DNA from: Arthrobacter saudimassiliensis
GTDB taxonomy: Bacteria; Actinomycetota; Actinomycetes; Actinomycetales; Micrococcaceae
Length of the DNA stretch: 64,000 nucleotides
Assembly: GCA_900016675.1 (NCBI GenBank)
Contig: LN483071.1
Span: forward strand, 558,001-622,000
Reading direction: 5' to 3'
Part shown: positions 17,847 through 26,414 of the stretch, piece after piece
Numbering within the stretch: position 1 is the stretch's first letter
Layout: the number at the start of each line of letters is the position of its first letter
Translations under genes and position numbers: made by a program
The notes under the pieces: model-generated
What the model was told of the DNA's origin: nothing
Database searches by the model: none
The model's input: the letters and a program-made list of their open reading frames with translations, nothing else

Positions 17847-18911
17847 TCACCCGGCGTCGTCGGAGGGCTGCCGTGCCGCCAGCACACCGTGGACGCGTCC
17901 CAGCCGCTCGAGCCACCAGCGGGTGCGCTCGACCGGTGCCGCGTGGCGTTCCAGCAGCTCCTCGTCAACGGCAACGGGGCGTACCGGCAGCTGCCCGCCG
18001 TCGGGCACCAGGGAATCGGCGGTGACGTCGGCGGCCATCAGCGACACGGTGCCCAGCCCGCAGGCATGCGGCAGCTGCGGCAGCGACGCGGCCAGGGCGA
18101 TGCCGGTCCGGATGCCCACCGAAGTGTCCAGGGCGCTGGAGACGACGGCGGGAAGTCCCGCCTCGGCGACGATCCGCAGCGCCCGGCGCACTCCGCCCAG
18201 CGGCGCGGCCTTGACCACGATCAGGTCAGCCGCCTCTTCCCGGGCCACCCGGAGGGGATCGGATTCCCGGCGCACGCTCTCATCGGCGGCGACCGGCACA
18301 GGGATGCCGCGGCGGAGCAGCTCGGTCCGTACCTCGCGCAGCCCGGCAATGCCGGGGACCGGCTGCTCCGCGTATTCCAGGCCGGCCTCCGCAAGCGCGG
18401 TCAGGGCCTCGACGGCGGCAGGCACGTCCCAGCCGCCGTTCGCGTCCACGCGCACGGCCGCCTTCGGCAGCAGCCGGCGCACCTCGGCGACCCGGGCCAG
18501 ATCCTGGCCAAGGTCCTGGCCGCGCTCGGCGACCTTCACCTTGACCGCGGTCACCGGACCGAACCGGCCCAGCACTTCTTCGACCCGCTCGGGACCGACG
18601 GCGGGGACGGTGGCGTTGACCGGAATGCTGCGGCGGACCGGCTCCGGATAGCCGTGCCAGCCGGCCTCCAGGGCCGACGCGAGCCACGCGGCCGCCTCGT
18701 CGTCGTCGTATTCGGGGAAGGGCGCAAACTCTCCCCAGCCCGCCGGGCCCTGCAGCAGCAGCGCCTCTCGGTGCAGCACGCCGCGGAACTTCACCCGCAT
18801 GGGCAGCGACACGACGCGGGCGCGCCAGGCCAGGTCGGCTAGGTCCGGGAGCACGAAGTCGGGCAGGACGGGCTCCGGCTGGGCGGAGTCGGGCAGGGCG
18901 TCATCGGGCAC
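17847..18911 (-). CDS. menC: o-Succinylbenzoate synthase (MenC)
   Basis: A 354-residue enolase-superfamily enzyme that dehydrates SHCHC to o-succinylbenzoate in menaquinone synthesis. Catalytic features are the KVKV lysine (general base), metal ligands in DANGGW, EQPV and ADES, and the second lysine in VVKAAPLGG. The GTG at 18911 is six bases after TAGGCT on the minus strand, so a leaderless start is likely. About 28 acidic residues precede the capping domain. Dipeptide epimerases and N-acylamino acid racemases are related, but the men neighbourhood favours MenC. Confidence 0.9.
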   Translation of the reverse strand: MPDDALPDSAQPEPVLPDFVLPDLADLAWRARVVSLPMRVKFRGVLHREALLLQGPAGWGEFAPFPEYDDDEAAAWLASALEAGWHGYPEPVRRSIPVNATVPAVGPERVEEVLGRFGPVTAVKVKVAERGQDLGQDLARVAEVRRLLPKAAVRVDANGGWDVPAAVEALTALAEAGLEYAEQPVPGIAGLREVRTELLRRGIPVPVAADESVRRESDPLRVAREEAADLIVVKAAPLGGVRRALRIVAEAGLPAVVSSALDTSVGIRTGIALAASLPQLPHACGLGTVSLMAADVTADSLVPDGGQLPVRPVAVDEELLERHAAPVERTRWWLERLGRVHGVLAARQPSDDAG

Positions 18912-18917
18912 GCAGCC

Positions 18918-18923
18918 AGCCTA
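18918..18923 (-). promoter_or_regulatory. -10 element of a leaderless menC promoter
   Basis: Minus-strand TAGGCT, six bases (GGCTGC), then the GTG start at 18911. No convincing -35 is seen. Confidence 0.45.
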
Positions 18924-19035
18924 CGCTCCCCGGGCACACAGAAGTGTTTAGTATCCTGTTGGTTCACTGCGGGGCGGGATCAGCGGCGCCGCCCGACACC
19001 GCACCACCGCTGCCGCAGCCGCGACGCTGGAAGCA

Positions 19036-19929
19036 ATGGACACACGGAACCTGTTGAACAACCGGGCCACATCCGCCCGGCGGCCCGCCCACAACCCGGC
19101 GCTCTTCATCTTCACCGCCCTGTGGTGCGCGGCAGCCCTGGCGCTGACGTACTGGGCGTTTGTCCGTACCACCACCGGACAGCTGCTGGACGAGTCCGCC
19201 TTCAAGGAAGCCGAACTGCTGGTCTCGCCGCAGCGGCTGCCCATCCTGCAGTTCCTGGACAGCCTGCCGCTGATCTCGGTGTTCCTGGCAGGCATAGTGA
19301 TGCTCGCCGTGTCCATTTACCGGCGGTCCCTGGTCCCGGCGGTCATCGCGTTCATCACCTTCGCGGGCGCGAACGTGACCACCCAGGTGCTCAAGCGGCT
19401 GCTGCTTGACCGCCCGGACCGCGGCGTCATCACCCTGGACTTCAATTCCCTGCCCAGCGGGCACACCACCCTCGCGGCCTCGGCCGCCGCCGTCATTTTC
19501 CTGCTGGCCACCCCGCGCTGGCGCCCGGCCGCAGCGTTCATCGGCGGCACCTATGCGGTGCTGGCCGGCGCGGCGACCGTGGTGAATCTGTGGCACCGCC
19601 CGGCCGACGTCGTCGCCTCCTTCCTGGTGGTCGCCGCATGGACCCTGCTGGGCGGGCTGGCGATGATGCGGCTGCAGCCGGAGTGGAACCGGTGGCAGGG
19701 GCGGCGGCACGGCAGCGGCGTCTGGGGGCTGCTGAGCTGGTTCGCCGGCCTGCTGTCGCTGGTCGCCTGTGCGGGCTCCTACCTGTACGCGCGGTTCCTG
19801 GCCCCTGCCTCCACGGCCGCCGATCCGCTGCTGCCCTACTTCTGGTGGGGGCTGACGCTGATCATAGGAGTCGGGTACGTGCTCTGGGCACTGGCGATCG
19901 CACTGTTCAACCAGCAGACCGGAGACTAG
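19036..19929 (+). CDS. PAP2-family membrane phosphatase
   Basis: A 297-residue integral membrane protein with about six helices. Motif 1 is KRLLLDRP and motif 2 is SLPSGHTT (PSGH). Motif 3 is degenerate: the usual SR-x5-H-x3-D reads A-T-x5-H-x3-D (NLWHRPADV), so the Arg is replaced by Thr while the His and Asp remain. Members dephosphorylate lipid phosphates such as undecaprenyl diphosphate; activity here is uncertain given the altered motif. A GGAAG site precedes the ATG, and a TAGTAT -10-like hexamer lies at 18949-18954. Its stop overlaps that of the convergent MFS gene by four bases. Confidence 0.82.
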   Translation: MDTRNLLNNRATSARRPAHNPALFIFTALWCAAALALTYWAFVRTTTGQLLDESAFKEAELLVSPQRLPILQFLDSLPLISVFLAGIVMLAVSIYRRSLVPAVIAFITFAGANVTTQVLKRLLLDRPDRGVITLDFNSLPSGHTTLAASAAAVIFLLATPRWRPAAAFIGGTYAVLAGAATVVNLWHRPADVVASFLVVAAWTLLGGLAMMRLQPEWNRWQGRRHGSGVWGLLSWFAGLLSLVACAGSYLYARFLAPASTAADPLLPYFWWGLTLIIGVGYVLWALAIALFNQQTGD

Positions 19930-21314
19930 GACCCGGGCCGCTTCGGCACCCAGGCCCACAGCGCTCCGGCGCCGAGGAAGCCCAGGACCGCCGTCGCGGC
20001 GATCCCTGCCGGAAGCGCCGCCAGCGCCGTCACTCCTGACAGCAGCGCCGGCCCGCCCATGGTGCCAAGGTCCGCCAGCAGCCGCCAGATGCCCAGGAAC
20101 TGCGGGCGGCCGGGCGACGGCGAGAAGTCCGCCCCCAACGTCATCACGATTCCGGAGCCGATGCCGTTGCCGAACCCGATCAGCATTGCGACGGCGAGCA
20201 GCTGCCCCGGCGTGGAGGTCAGCGGCAGCAGGGCCAGGCCGGCGCCCATCGTGAGCATGCAGGGCACCGCGATCCACCGCCGGCCGAACCGGTCCATCAC
20301 CTTGCCTGCCGGGTAGAAGATGAGCATATCGATGGCCCCGGACAGCCCGTAGATCAGGCTCGTCGCCGTGGGGTCCAAGCCCAGGTGCTGGGCCCAGAGC
20401 GGAATCACGGCCTGGCGGGTGGCCCGGACCGCGGCGATCAGCAGCACGCCCACCCCCACGGTCCGGAACACCCGCGCATGGCTGCGCAGGATCCGCCGGA
20501 CCGTGGGCGGCAGGGTCCCGGCCGGCGCCGTGCCGGTGCCCGTTGTGGTGCCCGTTTCAGTGCTGTCGGCAGCCGCGTGCCCGCCTGGCTGCCCGGCCGG
20601 CACTGCCGCTGCCGACGACGGCGTGGTCGGAGATGAGGCGGGCGAGGACGAGGCGGGCGAGGCCGAGGCGGCCGAGGACGTCGCTGAGGGTGACGAGGAC
20701 GAGGACTCGGTCGGTGACGGCTCCGGCTGCCGCCGATAAGCCGGAGAGGCCGCCACGGGCGGAACCTGCAGGCTCAGCAGCCCGGCGCCCAGAGCCGCGA
20801 CGGCGCCCGTCCAGTACGCGCCCGGAGTTCCCAGGAAGTGCATGGCGCCGGCGGAGATGAAGGGCCCGGCGAAAACGCCGATCCGGTTCACGCCGCCCAG
20901 GGTTGAAAGCGCCCTGGCCCGCATATGCAGCGGTACCGCTTCGGTGAGGTAGCTTTGCCGGGCCAGGCCGAACACGGAACCGGCCATGCCGACCATGAAC
21001 ACCGACAGGGCGAACACGCCGAGCACCGGCACGGTTGCCGCCGTGACCATGGCGGCTGCGCACCATGCGGCGGCGACGACCAGGGCGCCGCGTTCGCCGA
21101 ACCGGGTGGTGATCACAGTGGCGGGAACGTTGGTCACCAGCGAGCCGATGCCGGTCAGCGTGATGATCAGTGCGGCCAGCGGTACCGAGGCGCCGAGGTC
21201 CCGCGCCGTGAGGGCGATGACCGGCAGGATGGCGCCGGTGGCCAGTCCGTACAGCAGCGTGGGACCGTAGGCGGGAACGGCGATGCTCTTCAGGCTGAAC
21301 GGTTCGGTGGGCAC
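19926..21314 (-). CDS. MFS transporter with a low-complexity central loop
   Basis: A 462-residue major facilitator with about 12 helices. The first half has ITLTGIGSLVTNVPATVITTRFGERG, the usual helix 2-3 loop; the second half has the matching KVMDRFGRRW. Between the halves (about 195-270) lies a Ser/Ala/Pro/Thr-rich cytoplasmic loop of roughly 75 residues encoded by GAGGCGGGC-like DNA repeats, which is unusually long. The substrate is unknown; it looks like a drug/sugar efflux-type carrier. The GTG start at 21314 is six bases after TAGGCT on the minus strand (probable leaderless transcript). Confidence 0.82.
   Translation of the reverse strand: MPTEPFSLKSIAVPAYGPTLLYGLATGAILPVIALTARDLGASVPLAALIITLTGIGSLVTNVPATVITTRFGERGALVVAAAWCAAAMVTAATVPVLGVFALSVFMVGMAGSVFGLARQSYLTEAVPLHMRARALSTLGGVNRIGVFAGPFISAGAMHFLGTPGAYWTGAVAALGAGLLSLQVPPVAASPAYRRQPEPSPTESSSSSPSATSSAASASPASSSPASSPTTPSSAAAVPAGQPGGHAAADSTETGTTTGTGTAPAGTLPPTVRRILRSHARVFRTVGVGVLLIAAVRATRQAVIPLWAQHLGLDPTATSLIYGLSGAIDMLIFYPAGKVMDRFGRRWIAVPCMLTMGAGLALLPLTSTPGQLLAVAMLIGFGNGIGSGIVMTLGADFSPSPGRPQFLGIWRLLADLGTMGGPALLSGVTALAALPAGIAATAVLGFLGAGALWAWVPKRPGS
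20635..20700. repeat. Purine-rich GAGGCGGGCGAGG repeats in the MFS loop
   Basis: Imperfect, closely spaced GAGGCGGGC, GAGGACGAG and GAGGCCGAG units code for the Ser/Ala-rich loop on the minus strand. They are likely slippage-prone and to vary in length between strains. Confidence 0.6.
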
Positions 21315-21320
21315 CGATTC

Positions 21321-21326
21321 AGCCTA
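21321..21326 (-). promoter_or_regulatory. -10 element of a leaderless MFS promoter
   Basis: Minus-strand TAGGCT, six bases (GAATCG), then the GTG start at 21314. Confidence 0.45.
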
Positions 21327-21382
21327 CTCCGGGGACGGCACGGGGCCCGGCGGGCCTCCCGGGGCAGCCTAAGACGTGCAGC

Positions 21383-22237
21383 TCAGGTCCGCAGCCACTT
21401 CCACTGCGCCAGGGTCCGCAGCCGGTTCAGCAGGGCCCGGCTCTGCACCGGGCCGTAGGGCAGGATGGGCACCGCCTTGGTCACGTCGGTGGAGGCCTGG
21501 TCCATGGCGCTGCGGGTGACAGTCACCGCGGTACGCATCTTGTTCATCTGCGTGGTGACGAAGTCCAGTTCCACCGGATCGCCGTGTCCGGGGACGAACA
21601 CGGTGTAGAGGTCCTCCAGGGCCACCATCTTGCCCAGGGTGCGGATCCATTCCTTGGGGAAGGAGTCCTCGAATGCCGGGTCGGCGCCTTCTTCGACCAG
21701 GTCTCCGGTGAAGAGCACTTCCCCGGCGCCGATCAGCAGGTCGTGTCCGGTGTGGCCGCGGCCGAGATGGAACAGGGTGGCCGTGATGCCGCCGAGGTCC
21801 AGGTCCACCGGGGCGTCCTCCACCAGCCGGTTCGGCACCCTGATCGCGGTGTGGGGTCCGGCGTCGGCGGCCATCTCGGGTTCGGCGTCGGCAACATGGG
21901 TGCGCTGCTCCTCGCCGTGCTCGCCCATCGCGGCGGCCGCCGCCGCGGTGGCCCAGAAATCCTCCGCCGTGCCTTCGGCCGCGAAGAACGCGTTGCCGAA
22001 GAAGTGGTCGAAGTGGGCGTGCGTGTTGACCACCGTCAGCGGCAGGTCGGTGACCTCACGGACTGCGGCGAGCAGGGCGGCCGCCTGCCGCGGTCCGCTG
22101 CCGGTGTCGATGAGCAGGGCCCGTTCGTCGCCGACCACCAGCCCGGTGTTGACCCGGAAGCCGGGACTGCTGAAGACCCATATCCGTGGTGCGATCTGCT
22201 CGCCCCGGGGTGCCGGTGCTGCCGTTGCTTCGCTCAT
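21383..22237 (-). CDS. MBL-fold metallo-hydrolase
   Basis: A 284-residue metallo-beta-lactamase-fold protein. The zinc-binding motif is H-A-H-F-D-H at 73-78 (NTHAHFDHFFGN), with further ligands expected in the GRGHTGHD and FVPGHGDP segments. There is no signal peptide, so it is probably cytoplasmic. Family members hydrolyse thioesters, lactones, nucleotides or RNA; nothing in the sequence picks one. A GGAAGGG ribosome site precedes the ATG. A terminator separates it from the bkd operon upstream on the same strand. Confidence 0.82.
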   Translation of the reverse strand: MSEATAAPAPRGEQIAPRIWVFSSPGFRVNTGLVVGDERALLIDTGSGPRQAAALLAAVREVTDLPLTVVNTHAHFDHFFGNAFFAAEGTAEDFWATAAAAAAMGEHGEEQRTHVADAEPEMAADAGPHTAIRVPNRLVEDAPVDLDLGGITATLFHLGRGHTGHDLLIGAGEVLFTGDLVEEGADPAFEDSFPKEWIRTLGKMVALEDLYTVFVPGHGDPVELDFVTTQMNKMRTAVTVTRSAMDQASTDVTKAVPILPYGPVQSRALLNRLRTLAQWKWLRT

Positions 22238-22275
22238 GCTCGCCCTTCCGCCCTGATCCTGCGCCTGCCCTCCAA

Positions 22276-22309
22276 CTTATCCCGGCCGGCCGAAGCCGGC
22301 CGGGATAAG
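22276..22309 (-). terminator. Terminator of the bkdABC operon
   Basis: Perfect 15-base arms (22276-22290 and 22295-22309) around a four-base loop, nine bases beyond the bkdC stop and before the MBL gene. Confidence 0.8.
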
Positions 22310-22317
22310 CGCAACAT

Positions 22318-23991
22318 TCAGAGATCGGCGAGCACGCTGCCCGGGTTTTCGACGGCGTCCGCGACGTAGCGCAGGAAACCGCCGGCCGTGCCGCCGTCGC
22401 ACACCCGGTGATCGAAGGCCAGCGTCAGTTCGGTCACCTTGCGCACCGCCAGCTGACCGTCCACCACCCACGGCTTGTCGATGATCCGGCCGATGCCCAG
22501 GATCGCGGACTCGGGATGGTTGATGATCGCCGCGCTGCCGTCGACCCCGAAGACCCCGTAATTGTTGAGCGTGAACGTGCCCGAGGTCAGCTCGGCCGGG
22601 CTGGCCTTGCCTGCCCGGGCTGCAGCGGTCAGCCGGCGGATCTCGGCGTCGAGCTGGCGGGCGTTCATGGTGTCGGCCCGGCGGATCGAGGGCACGACCA
22701 GGCCACGGTCCGTCTGGGCGGCGAAGCCGAGGTTCACGCCGTCGAAGGCCGCGATTTCGGCGCCGCCGTCCTTGTCCTCCCAGCGGGTATTCAGCTCCGG
22801 GAAGCGGGCGAGGCCGGCCAGCGCGAAGCGGGCCAGGAAGGCCATCAGTCCCGGCGTGGAGTCGGGGTGGCGCTTCTTCAGGTCCGCGCGCAGCTCCAGC
22901 AGCGCGGTGGCATCCACGTCCACCCAGACCGTGGCCTCGGGGATCTCGCGGCGGCTGGCCGCCAGGTTGGCTGCCACCGCCTTGCGGACCCCGCGCACGG
23001 GAGTACGGGTCACGCCGAGACCGCTGCGGGCATCGGTGACGGCGGTGCCCGGGTCCGGGTCCGCCGCATCGGAGCGGCCGGCAGCATGGGCGGGGCGGGC
23101 CCCAGCCACAGCTTCGACGGGTGCCTCGGGCCCCTGCCCTCCTGCGGCGGCTTCACCGGCGCGGGCCAGTACGGAGAGGGCCTGCTCGACGTCGCGGCGC
23201 AGGATCAGGCCGTCGGGCCCGGATCCGGTCAGGTCGGCCAGCCGCAGCCCGTTGTCGCGCGCCAGTCGGCGGACGATCGGAGAGATGCAGCGGGGAGCCT
23301 CGACCGCCGGCGGCGACGGCTGCGGACCCGGCGACGGGTCGGCAGCAGCTGCCGGGGCCGCGGCACCGGCCGCCGCGCCGCCCGAGGACGCGGAGCCGGG
23401 TGCAGCGGCGGGGCTGTCGCCGGCCGCAGCGCCGGAGGCGTACTTCGGCCGGCGGCTGCGCCGGGACTGGCCGTGGCCGCCCGGAGTCCCGTAGCCGATC
23501 AGCACGTTCCCGGAGCCGGCCCGTTCCTCCTGGCGGTAGGCCTCGCCGGCCGCACCGGCGTCGCCGCCGGCCGACGGAAGGGCATGTTCGGGGGTGGCGG
23601 GATCCGGCTGGGTGCCGGATCCCGCAGCGCCGGACACAGCGGACGCATCGGCAGCGCCGGAGGCCTCAGCGGCACCGGCCGCCGTTTCGCCGGCTGCCCC
23701 GGTGCCGGCCGCCTGGGCGGTTGCCGGGCCGCCGTCGGGAACGGCGGTTCCCGGCTCGGCGACCGAGATCAGCGGACGGCCGACGTCGATCGTCTCGCCG
23801 GCGGCACCGTGCAGCTGGGCGACGGTCCCGGCGTAGGGCGAGGGCACCTCGACCAGGGACTTGGCAGTCTCCACCTCGGCGACGGGCTGGTCAACGGCGA
23901 TCACCTCGCCCTCCTTGACCAGCCAGGTCACCAGCTCGGCTTCGGTCAGCCCCTCCCCCAGGTCAGGGAGCAGGAAAGTGCGCACGCTCAC
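22318..23991 (-). CDS. bkdC: Branched-chain 2-oxoacid dehydrogenase E2 (dihydrolipoamide acyltransferase)
   Basis: A 557-residue E2 core enzyme of the branched-chain 2-oxoacid dehydrogenase complex. There is one lipoyl domain at about 1-80, with the lipoylated lysine at about 44 in ETAKS. A very long Ala/Gly/Pro linker (about 85-225) follows, then a peripheral subunit-binding domain (SPIVRRLARDNG, about 230-265), a second linker, and the catalytic domain ending in FDHRVCDGG, which carries the active-site HxxxDG. The preferred start is GTG 23991, overlapping the E1-beta stop (GTGA) and just after GGAGGA; the frame opens at 24003. The linkers are longer than usual and contain a basic KYASG patch. 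Confidence 0.9.
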   Translation of the reverse strand: MSVRTFLLPDLGEGLTEAELVTWLVKEGEVIAVDQPVAEVETAKSLVEVPSPYAGTVAQLHGAAGETIDVGRPLISVAEPGTAVPDGGPATAQAAGTGAAGETAAGAAEASGAADASAVSGAAGSGTQPDPATPEHALPSAGGDAGAAGEAYRQEERAGSGNVLIGYGTPGGHGQSRRSRRPKYASGAAAGDSPAAAPGSASSGGAAAGAAAPAAAADPSPGPQPSPPAVEAPRCISPIVRRLARDNGLRLADLTGSGPDGLILRRDVEQALSVLARAGEAAAGGQGPEAPVEAVAGARPAHAAGRSDAADPDPGTAVTDARSGLGVTRTPVRGVRKAVAANLAASRREIPEATVWVDVDATALLELRADLKKRHPDSTPGLMAFLARFALAGLARFPELNTRWEDKDGGAEIAAFDGVNLGFAAQTDRGLVVPSIRRADTMNARQLDAEIRRLTAAARAGKASPAELTSGTFTLNNYGVFGVDGSAAIINHPESAILGIGRIIDKPWVVDGQLAVRKVTELTLAFDHRVCDGGTAGGFLRYVADAVENPGSVLADL

Positions 23992-25031
23992 TGGTCCTCC
24001 CACTGCAGCTCGTCGACGGTGTCCAGGATGCGGTCCACGCCCGGCAGGAAGTGGTGTTCCAGCTTGGGGGCCGGGTACGGGATGTCGAAGCCGGTGACCC
24101 GGCGGACCGGGGCGGCCAGGGAGTGGAAGCAGCGCTCCTGGATCCGGGCCACGATTTCCGAGGCGACGGAGGCGAACCCGGGTGCTTCGGAGATGACGAC
24201 GGCGCGGCCGGTCTTCCGGACCGAGGCCGCCACGGTCTCGTCGTCGTACGGGACGATGGTGCGCAGGTCGATGACCTCCAGCGACCGGCCTTCGGCGGCG
24301 GCGGCTTCGGCGGCGTTCAGCGCCGTGGACACGGAAGGCCCGTAGGCGATGAGGGTGGCGTCGGTGCCGGTGCGGGCCACCGACGCGGTGCCGTAGGTGC
24401 GGTGCGCGTCGGGATCGGCGGCGCGGCGGCGCTCCTCGGCCAGGTCCACCTTGTCCTTGGACCAGTACAGCTTCTTCGGTTCCAGGAACACGACCGGGTC
24501 GTCCAGGCTGATGGCCTCGCGCAGCATCCGGTACGCGTCGCGCACGGTGGCAGGCGCGACGACGGTCAGGCCCGGGGTGTGCGCGTAGTAGGACTCGGAG
24601 GAGTCGCAGTGGTGTTCGACGCCGCCGATGCCGCCGGCGTAGGGAATCCGGATGACGATCGGCATCCGCACGGCGCCGCGGGTCCGGTTGGCCAGCTTCG
24701 CGACGTGGCTGACGACCTGCTCGAACGCAGGGTAGGCGAAGGCGTCGAACTGCATCTCGACCACCGGACGCATGCCGTTCATGGCCATGCCCACGGCCAT
24801 GCCCATGATCCCGGACTCGGCCAGCGGGGTGTCGAAGCAGCGGTCTTCACCGAACCGGGCGGTCAGCCCGTCGGTGATGCGGAAGACGCCGCCGAGCGGT
24901 CCGACGTCCTCGCCGAACATGATGACGCGGGAGTCCGCCTCCATGGCGTCGGCCAGGGCGGTGTTCAGCGCCTTCGCGAAGGTCAGGGTTTCGGTGCCGG
25001 CCTCGGCGGGCGCCTGGGTGGTGGCTGTCAT
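23988..25031 (-). CDS. bkdB: Branched-chain 2-oxoacid dehydrogenase E1 beta subunit
   Basis: A 347-residue transketolase-type beta subunit. Together with E1-alpha it decarboxylates the 2-oxoacids from Val, Leu and Ile using thiamine diphosphate. Family features are FGEDVGPLGGVFRIT, the ADSRVI start of the domain, YPAFEQVVSHVAKL, the HHCDSSESYYAHTPGL region and VIDLRTIVPYD. The ATG at 25031 is preceded by AAAGG and gives a normal N-terminus. The open frame extends upstream only as a shadow of bkdA. It is 14 bp after bkdA and overlaps bkdC. Confidence 0.93.
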   Translation of the reverse strand: MTATTQAPAEAGTETLTFAKALNTALADAMEADSRVIMFGEDVGPLGGVFRITDGLTARFGEDRCFDTPLAESGIMGMAVGMAMNGMRPVVEMQFDAFAYPAFEQVVSHVAKLANRTRGAVRMPIVIRIPYAGGIGGVEHHCDSSESYYAHTPGLTVVAPATVRDAYRMLREAISLDDPVVFLEPKKLYWSKDKVDLAEERRRAADPDAHRTYGTASVARTGTDATLIAYGPSVSTALNAAEAAAAEGRSLEVIDLRTIVPYDDETVAASVRKTGRAVVISEAPGFASVASEIVARIQERCFHSLAAPVRRVTGFDIPYPAPKLEHHFLPGVDRILDTVDELQWEDQ

Positions 25032-25045
25032 CTCGCGGCTGCCTT

Positions 25046-26179
25046 TCATGCCTCGGTGCGGGAGAGTTCCCCGCGCAGCATCTCGGCCTGTTCCCGCAGC
25101 TGCGGGGTCGGCTGGGTGTATACGTAGCGGAACAGGTCCATCGGATCCAGCTCGGTCTCGGCGTTCAGGCCCTCGCGCATCCGGGCGGCCACGGCCTCGG
25201 CGTCGGCGGCGATCCGCTCCTCGGCGGCGTCGTCGAGCAGGGACAGTCCACGCAGGTAGGTGCGCATGCGCAGCAGCGGATCGCGCGGCACCCACTTCTC
25301 CACGTCCTCCTGCGCCCGGTAGCGGGTGGCGTCGTCGGCGTTGGTGTGCGCCTGCATGCGGTAGGTGTGCGCCTCCACCAGGGCCGGCCCGCCGCCTTCG
25401 CGGGCCCGGGCGACGGCGGTGCCGAGCACGGCGAGCAGCGCCGCCAGGTCGTTGCCGTCCACGCGTTCGCCGGGCATGCCGTAGCCGATCGCCTTGTGCG
25501 CCAGCGACGGGGCGACCGTCTGGTTCTTCAGCGGCACCGAGATGGCGTATTCGTTGTTCTGCACGAAGAAGACCACGGGGACGTGGAACACGGCCGCGAA
25601 GTTCAGCGCCTCGTGGAAGTCGCCTTCACTGGTGGCGCCGTCGCCGCACATGGCCAGGACCACGGTGTCCTCGCCCTTGAGCTTCGCGGCGTGCGCCACG
25701 CCGACGGCGTGCAGCAGCTGGGTGGCCAGGGGCGTTGCCTGCGGGGCGACCTTGTGCTCGTAGGGGTTGTAGCCGGCGTGCCAGTCGCCGCGCAGCAGGG
25801 TCAGCACCTGCAGCGGGTCGACGCCGCGGGAGACGACGGCGACGGAGTCCCGGTAGGTGGGGAAGAGCCAGTCCTGGCCGCCCAGCACCGCTGCGGCGGC
25901 GACCTGGCAGGCCTCCTGCCCGTGCGAGGAGGGATAGACGGCCATCCGGCCCTGGCGGACGAGGGCGTTGGCCTGGTCGTTGATGCGCCGGCCGGTGACC
26001 AGCCGGGCGTAGGCTTCCAGCAGGGCCTCGCCGTCGGGCAGCGGGTAACGGTCGTCGTGGCGGTGCGCGCCGTCGGCGTCCACCAGCTGCACGGGCTCCG
26101 CGGAGGGAAGCATCGTGGCGGTGAGGTCCGCGGTCTCTGCCCCGTCCTGGCTGCGGGTGTTGCCCATCGAAATGGTCAT
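25046..26179 (-). CDS. bkdA: Branched-chain 2-oxoacid dehydrogenase E1 alpha subunit
   Basis: A 377-residue ThDP-binding alpha subunit. The cofactor motif runs from CGDGATSEGD to VVFFVQNN about 27 residues later. ASSHGQEA-like YPSSHGQEACQVA and the phosphorylation-loop-like YRMQAHTNADD segment are typical of E1-alpha. The ATG at 26179 directly follows GGGAGG. It is the first gene of the minus-strand bkdABC operon, divergent from an Lrp-type regulator. Pyruvate dehydrogenase E1-alpha is the main alternative; the Lrp neighbour and the order A-B-C favour the branched-chain enzyme. The E3 subunit is not in the window. Confidence 0.9.
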   Translation of the reverse strand: MTISMGNTRSQDGAETADLTATMLPSAEPVQLVDADGAHRHDDRYPLPDGEALLEAYARLVTGRRINDQANALVRQGRMAVYPSSHGQEACQVAAAAVLGGQDWLFPTYRDSVAVVSRGVDPLQVLTLLRGDWHAGYNPYEHKVAPQATPLATQLLHAVGVAHAAKLKGEDTVVLAMCGDGATSEGDFHEALNFAAVFHVPVVFFVQNNEYAISVPLKNQTVAPSLAHKAIGYGMPGERVDGNDLAALLAVLGTAVARAREGGGPALVEAHTYRMQAHTNADDATRYRAQEDVEKWVPRDPLLRMRTYLRGLSLLDDAAEERIAADAEAVAARMREGLNAETELDPMDLFRYVYTQPTPQLREQAEMLRGELSRTEA

Positions 26180-26312
26180 GGTGCCTCCCTTGCGTCCGCA
26201 TCGGCCGTCCACGGTGAGCGGTTCGGGCCGGAGGCCGGGCAGCACTGCCCGCGGACCACCGGCGTGGGTGGTGGATGTTCTGTAACCCCAGTATGGGCAG
26301 CACCAATTATTC

Positions 26313-26394
26313 GTATCCAGCAGTCCGGGAAACTCTGGACGTTCTGAAGAAAGCCCAGTAACGTTGTGGACTGATTGACGAAGTGAGCTGGATA
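26313..26394. promoter_or_regulatory. Candidate Lrp operator region between bkdA and the Lrp gene
   Basis: The 235-bp divergent gap is much more AT-rich than its surroundings. GTATCCAGC (26313-26321) and GCTGGATA (26387-26394) are inverted, and CAGTCC/GGACTG pairs lie inside. TTGACG at 26375-26380 could be the Lrp gene -35. On the minus strand TTGGTG and TACAGA, 16 bases apart, could be the bkdA promoter. The assignment to Lrp is inferred from position only. Confidence 0.4.
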
Positions 26395-26414
26395 ACAATA
26401 CGAGGTGTAGACGC

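Noticed and set aside
22408-24345. Plus-strand frame antisense to bkdC
   Set aside because: The Gly/Ala-rich composition is the complement of the bkdC linkers, with no independent support.
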